From Methanothrix sp. (GTDB taxonomy: Archaea > Halobacteriota > Methanosarcinia > Methanotrichales > Methanotrichaceae), in NCBI GenBank assembly GCA_028682845.1, contig JAJRAT010000078.1:1-17551 (forward strand): a stretch of 17,551 nucleotides of DNA. The letters are read 5' to 3'. Under the pieces are notes generated by a model that worked only from the letters and a program-made list of their open reading frames with translations, did no database searches and was not told where the DNA came from. Within the stretch, counting starts at the first letter, position 1, and each line of letters starts with the position of its first letter. The position numbers were made by a program, and so were the translations under genes. Shown here in pieces: positions 14,799-17,551 of the stretch.

Positions 14799-15740
14799 AT
14801 GGAGACGGTGCATCAATTAAAGATCGAGCCGGGCATGAGCGTGGATGCCCTCGTCAGGGGAATGAGCCAATGCGGATTTGGGGCCCGGAGGCTGGCCGAG
14901 GCTGTGGCGATTTACGAAAATATGCTTTCCGGGGATTTTGCCAAATTCTTGACGCTCTCCGGCGCGATGGTCCCCGCGGGCATGAGGAGCGTCGTCTCCG
15001 ATCTGATCCGGCGGAGGCATGTGGACGTTCTCGTGATCACCGGGGCCAATTTGGTGCACGACATAATAGAATCCTTCGGATGCCACTGTCTCGGCACGCC
15101 CGAATCGGATGACGCAGCCCTGCGGGAGTCCGGCGTCAGCCGAATTTATGATGTCTTCCTGCGGGACGAGGATTTTGTCGGCTTTGAGGAATTGATGCAA
15201 AAAATCCTGCCGGATGAACCCAAAACGATGTCCGGGAGGGAATTGATGAAACATCTCGGGGAGCAGATAAGCGACCCCAAGTCCATCCTGCGCTCGGCCT
15301 ACGATGCAGGAATTCCTGTATTCTGCCCTGCACTTCCAGATTCCATGATCGGATTGCAAGCCTGGATGTACAGCCAGACCAGGCACCTCTCGGTGGATGC
15401 CTTTGCCGACATCAAGGAGATCGTTGACATCTGTTATGAAGCAGAGAAGGCAGGCATCGTAATAATTGGCGGCGGCGTGCCCAAGAACTTCGCCCTGCAG
15501 TCTATGCTCGTCACGCCCAAGAGCTTCGACCTCGCGATACAGCTCACCACGGACACCCCTGAGAACGGCGGCCTGTCCGGAGCCACGCTCTCCGAGGCTA
15601 TCTCCTGGGGAAAGATCTCGGCTGATGCCAAATACGTCACGGTTTACGGAGATGCAACCATTACTTTTCCAATGATGGTGGCGGCGACGCTGGAGCGGCT
15701 GGAGAAGAAAGGGCAAGAAACGAATGAATATTCTGCGTGA
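14799..15740 (+). CDS. dys: Deoxyhypusine synthase
   Basis: A 313-residue NAD-dependent enzyme that transfers the aminobutyl group of spermidine to a lysine of translation factor aIF5A, the first step of hypusine formation. The active-site region GGGVPKNF contains the catalytic Lys at 229, followed by SGATLSEAISWGKI, the conserved end of the NAD and spermidine site. An N-terminal SGAMVPAGM and a VITGANLVHD strand also fit the family. The ATG at 14799 is preceded by a strong AAGGTGA site 5 nt away; the GTG at 14790 lies inside that site and is unlikely. It starts a plus-strand cluster divergent from fpo. A deoxyhypusine synthase-like enzyme acting on another polyamine is the main alternative. 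Confidence 0.88.
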   Translation: METVHQLKIEPGMSVDALVRGMSQCGFGARRLAEAVAIYENMLSGDFAKFLTLSGAMVPAGMRSVVSDLIRRRHVDVLVITGANLVHDIIESFGCHCLGTPESDDAALRESGVSRIYDVFLRDEDFVGFEELMQKILPDEPKTMSGRELMKHLGEQISDPKSILRSAYDAGIPVFCPALPDSMIGLQAWMYSQTRHLSVDAFADIKEIVDICYEAEKAGIVIIGGGVPKNFALQSMLVTPKSFDLAIQLTTDTPENGGLSGATLSEAISWGKISADAKYVTVYGDATITFPMMVAATLERLEKKGQETNEYSA

Positions 15741-15750
15741 ATGAGACACG

Positions 15751-15825
15751 GGATAAATGAAACTGGGATAAATAAGACTTGGTTAAATAAGACTTGGATA
15801 AATAAAACTGGGATAAATGAGATTG
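15751..15825 (+). repeat. Five tandem 15-bp repeats
   Basis: Five consecutive units of 15 bases of the form GGATAAATRARACTK, each differing from the consensus at few positions, fill the spacer between the deoxyhypusine synthase stop and the nucleotidyltransferase start. The period is a multiple of three, so one frame is open and would encode five pentapeptides such as INKTW. Each unit holds an AT-rich ATAAATA-like core resembling a TATA box. Confidence 0.85.
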
Positions 15826-15827
15826 AG

Positions 15828-16547
15828 ATGACAGCGAATAATGATTCGAACAGGTGGCCGGAATTCAAAGCGCCCGACGCCTTGTCGGTCTCCAAGCCGG
15901 GCATGAGAACGCTATTCATGACCTGCGTCGGTTCTCACATGTGGCACATGGAGAACAAAGAAAGCGACGTAGATTTAGTTGTGATCTACATCGCGCCCAC
16001 AAAGAGCATCTTGCGAGGCGAGAAAGTCTCGGCCACCATCAGCCAGCGGATAGAAGAGAAGAATGGAGTGATTTATGATACATTAGGCTGGGAGATCGGC
16101 CATCTCATTGATCAGCTCATCAAGGGAAATGTCAACGCCATCTGGAATGCCGCCAGTCCCTTGGTTCTTTTGCCCACTACCACCCAGGAGGACCTGCAGG
16201 CACTAATTGTTGACAACCTCTGCAAGGAGACCTATCGCTCCATCTTGGGAATGGCTGAGAGCCAGATCAAGTATGAGCAAAAGCCCGAAAGTATTGTTGG
16301 AAAAGGCTACCGCACGGCGCTTCGGACCATTAATTTCGGAATTGAGCTTCTCACCAATGGCAAGCTCTGCTTTGAGCCTGTTATGCATATTCCAGAGGCG
16401 GAAGAGGTTGCGGAGAAGATGCGCCAGCTTACGGAAGCCTACGAGGCCAGTACTCTGCCCGATCTGCCCGACGAGGATGTATTCAGAGAATTTCTCTTGA
16501 AGCTGCGCCTGGAAGATCTGAAGAGGAATAAACCGAAAAGGCGATGA
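15828..16547 (+). CDS. Predicted nucleotidyltransferase, YcgL (COG3541)-like
   Basis: A 239-residue protein. The core motif VGSHMWHMENKESDVDL (Gly35-Ser36, Asp47 and Asp49) is the metal and nucleotide site of the polymerase-beta nucleotidyltransferase fold. The following VIYIAPTKSIL, the KGN helix with NAIWNAASPLVLL, and the KGYRTALRTINFGIELL helix fit the YcgL/COG3541 group, whose substrate is unknown. The frame is open back to an ATG at 15741 directly after the previous stop, which would add 29 residues made of the 15-bp repeats. I prefer ATG 15828, although its ribosome site is weak. It lies in one direction with deoxyhypusine synthase and UbiX, probably one transcript. Confidence 0.72.
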   Translation: MTANNDSNRWPEFKAPDALSVSKPGMRTLFMTCVGSHMWHMENKESDVDLVVIYIAPTKSILRGEKVSATISQRIEEKNGVIYDTLGWEIGHLIDQLIKGNVNAIWNAASPLVLLPTTTQEDLQALIVDNLCKETYRSILGMAESQIKYEQKPESIVGKGYRTALRTINFGIELLTNGKLCFEPVMHIPEAEEVAEKMRQLTEAYEASTLPDLPDEDVFREFLLKLRLEDLKRNKPKRR

Positions 16548-16585
16548 TGCAAAGGTCTTTAGCCTTCAGGTGTCGTTAGAACAAG

Positions 16586-16655
16586 AAACTAAAAAAGAGA
16601 AAAAAAGCGAAAAATGCGAAAAAGTAAAAGCTTGTGAAAATGCGAAAAATGTGAA
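16586..16655 (+). repeat. A/G-rich repeat tract of about 9-bp units
   Basis: A purine-rich spacer with recurring GCGAAAAAT-type units (16607, 16616, 16642, with weaker copies at 16634 and 16651). It lies between the nucleotidyltransferase stop and the probable UbiX start. It is open in the UbiX frame and would encode a Lys/Glu-rich peptide, probably not part of the enzyme. Confidence 0.6.
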
Positions 16656-16674
16656 CGACAGAGAGGCTATTTCC

Positions 16675-17259
16675 TTGGAGATCGCAGTCGGCATCAGCGG
16701 CGCGTCGGGCGTGCAATACGGCGTCCGTCTCTGCCAGGTTTTGCGGGAGAAGGGCTGCACAACTCATCTTGTGATAACGGACTCAGCCCGCAAGATAATC
16801 GAGATCGAGACCAGCTCTTCGCCGCAGGAAGTGGAGAAGCTGGCCAGCTTCAGCTATGCTTCTGACGATTTTGCCGCGCCGTTCGCCAGCGGCTCGCATC
16901 TATTGGACGGCATGGTCGTGATCCCCTGCAGCATGGGAACGCTCTCCGCCATCGCTTGCGGCTCATCGGACACGCTCATCGCCAGGGGCGCGGATGTCTG
17001 TCTCAAAGAAAAGAGAAAATTGATCCTGGTTCCAAGAGAGACGCCCTTGAGCCTGGTGCAGCTACGCAACATGGTGGCGGCGGCAGAGGCCGGCGCGGTG
17101 ATTCTGCCCGCATGCCCAGCCTTCTATTCGAGGCCCGCGAGCCTGGACGATTTGGTGGATGTGCTGGTGGGCCGCGTGCTGGATCTGCTCGGCGTCGAGA
17201 ATGACCTTTACCGAAGATGGAAAGGAAATGCTTATAACCGTTTGAATCAGAGCGACTGA
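16675..17259 (+). CDS. ubiX: UbiX-family flavin prenyltransferase
   Basis: A 194-residue enzyme that joins dimethylallyl phosphate to FMN to give prenylated FMN, the cofactor of UbiD-type decarboxylases. Seen motifs are the N-terminal flavin loop VGISGASG, ITDSARKI, the VIPCSMGTLSAIACG segment, and VPRETPLS followed by LRNM, which binds phosphate. I choose TTG 16675 because family members start almost directly at this loop and a GAGAGG site lies 8 nt before it. Longer GTG starts at 16651 or 16570 would add a Lys-rich repeat peptide. In methanogens a UbiD-like anhydromevalonate phosphate decarboxylase needs this cofactor for isoprenoids; a role in methanophenazine synthesis is possible but is inference. 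Confidence 0.9.
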   Translation: MEIAVGISGASGVQYGVRLCQVLREKGCTTHLVITDSARKIIEIETSSSPQEVEKLASFSYASDDFAAPFASGSHLLDGMVVIPCSMGTLSAIACGSSDTLIARGADVCLKEKRKLILVPRETPLSLVQLRNMVAAAEAGAVILPACPAFYSRPASLDDLVDVLVGRVLDLLGVENDLYRRWKGNAYNRLNQSD

Positions 17260-17272
17260 TAAGGTGATTTAG

Positions 17273-17491
17273 TTGAAGTGCGCGCTGTGTCTTGTTGATA
17301 AGGAGACGGTTCCCGTCAAACTCAATATAGCTACTATTCACGGCCCAAAGGAAGAATATTACAACATCTGCAAGGAATGCCTGGACCTGGCACATCAAGC
17401 TTACCTCGATAAGGATTTCCTGGCCGTTAAGGCGGGATCGAATGCCGCGCCCCACGGAGCGCACGGGGATGCGCACGGCGCACACCACTAG
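17273..17491 (+). CDS. Small Cys4 putative zinc-binding protein with His-rich tail
   Basis: A 72-residue protein of unknown function. Two CxxC pairs, Cys3/Cys6 and Cys33/Cys36, could form a zinc ribbon. The last twelve residues hold five His (61, 64, 68, 71, 72) in a Gly/Ala background, made by a GCGCACGG-type DNA repeat, and might bind nickel, zinc or another metal. It starts at TTG 17273, five bases after a perfect AAGGTGA site and 13 bases after the ubiX stop, so it belongs to the same transcript. Codon use and the strong ribosome site argue for a real gene. I do not recognise a named family. Confidence 0.75.
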   Translation: MKCALCLVDKETVPVKLNIATIHGPKEEYYNICKECLDLAHQAYLDKDFLAVKAGSNAAPHGAHGDAHGAHH

Positions 17492-17496
17492 CTCTT

Positions 17497-17519
17497 TTTA
17501 AGGGTTGAGATAGAACCCT
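17497..17519 (+). terminator. First hairpin after the plus-strand cluster
   Basis: TTTAAGGGTT (17497-17506) pairs with AACCCTAAA (from 17514) around GAGATAG, with one bulged A. A T-run (CTCTTTTTA) precedes it. It directly follows the stop of the small Cys4 gene. Confidence 0.45.
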
Positions 17520-17524
17520 AAAAT

Positions 17525-17551
17525 TCCGCCGCCCGGGTGGCGGATTTTTGT
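17525..17551 (+). terminator. GC-rich hairpin with T-tract ending the cluster
   Basis: TCCGCC (17525-17530) pairs with GGCGGA (17539-17544), and the inner bases can extend the stem to a four-base CCGG loop. TTTTTGT follows to the window edge. This is a convincing terminator for the plus-strand cluster. Confidence 0.7.

Noticed and set aside
14817..15749. A 310-codon open frame on the minus strand opposite deoxyhypusine synthase.
   Set aside because: The plus strand encodes a well-conserved enzyme with its active-site Lys and a ribosome site. The opposite frame has no recognisable motif.
15751..15825. The short tandem units were considered as a CRISPR array.
   Set aside because: The units are 15 bases and directly adjacent, with no unique spacers between them.
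15930..15945. GSHM in the nucleotidyltransferase looks like a protease tag scar from an expression vector.
   Set aside because: It is part of the natural GS...DxD active-site motif and sits well inside the protein.

Overview
The window is archaeal and fits an acetate-using methanogen of the Methanothrix (Methanosaeta) type, or a close relative in the Methanosarcinales. The main evidence is a complete fpo-type operon. It encodes the membrane arm and the hydrogenase-like connecting module of the complex I relative that reduces methanophenazine. Supporting signs are an archaeal deoxyhypusine synthase, TATA-box promoters with strong GGAGG or GGTGA ribosome binding sites, frequent TTG and GTG starts, and compact co-oriented genes. 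The genus call is inference; I ran no search.

Layout. (1) 1-3107, plus strand: the 3' part of a large CHAT-STAND ATPase-TPR protein, cut by the left window edge. Its CHAT domain keeps the catalytic Cys but has Gln where the catalytic His is expected. (2) 3170-3979, minus strand: a serine alpha/beta hydrolase, convergent with the CHAT gene across a hairpin. (3) 14664 down to 4233, minus strand: fpoA-fpoB-fpoCD-fpoH-fpoI-fpoJ1-fpoJ2-fpoK-fpoL-fpoM-fpoN, eleven tightly packed or overlapping reading frames. A TATA box precedes fpoA and a hairpin plus T-tract lies about 150 nt after fpoN. (4) 14799-17491, plus strand, divergent from fpo: deoxyhypusine synthase, a YcgL-like nucleotidyltransferase, a UbiX-type flavin prenyltransferase and a small Cys4/His-tail protein, ending in two hairpins.

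How the genes work together. The Fpo proteins form one proton-pumping membrane complex. FpoB, FpoC, FpoD and FpoI carry electrons through iron-sulfur clusters to methanophenazine, and FpoA, H, J, K, L, M and N are the membrane pump. No F420H2-oxidising FpoF and no FpoO is encoded beside the operon. FpoI instead carries a long Ala/Lys-rich tail, which suits a 'headless' complex fed directly by ferredoxin. Three further features depart from a plain fpo operon: FpoC and FpoD are fused in one frame, FpoL has a His/Glu-rich loop, and a hydrophobic stretch lies in frame after the fpoN stop. The UbiX homologue would make prenylated FMN for UbiD-type decarboxylases, which methanogens need for isoprenoids and possibly for methanophenazine, the electron acceptor of Fpo.

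The plus-strand cluster has two repeat-rich spacers (15-bp and about 9-bp units) that keep the reading frame open ahead of the real starts. They make the N-termini of the nucleotidyltransferase and UbiX easy to mis-annotate. No tRNA, rRNA, CRISPR array or insertion sequence was seen, and no gene-free stretch exceeds 300 bases.
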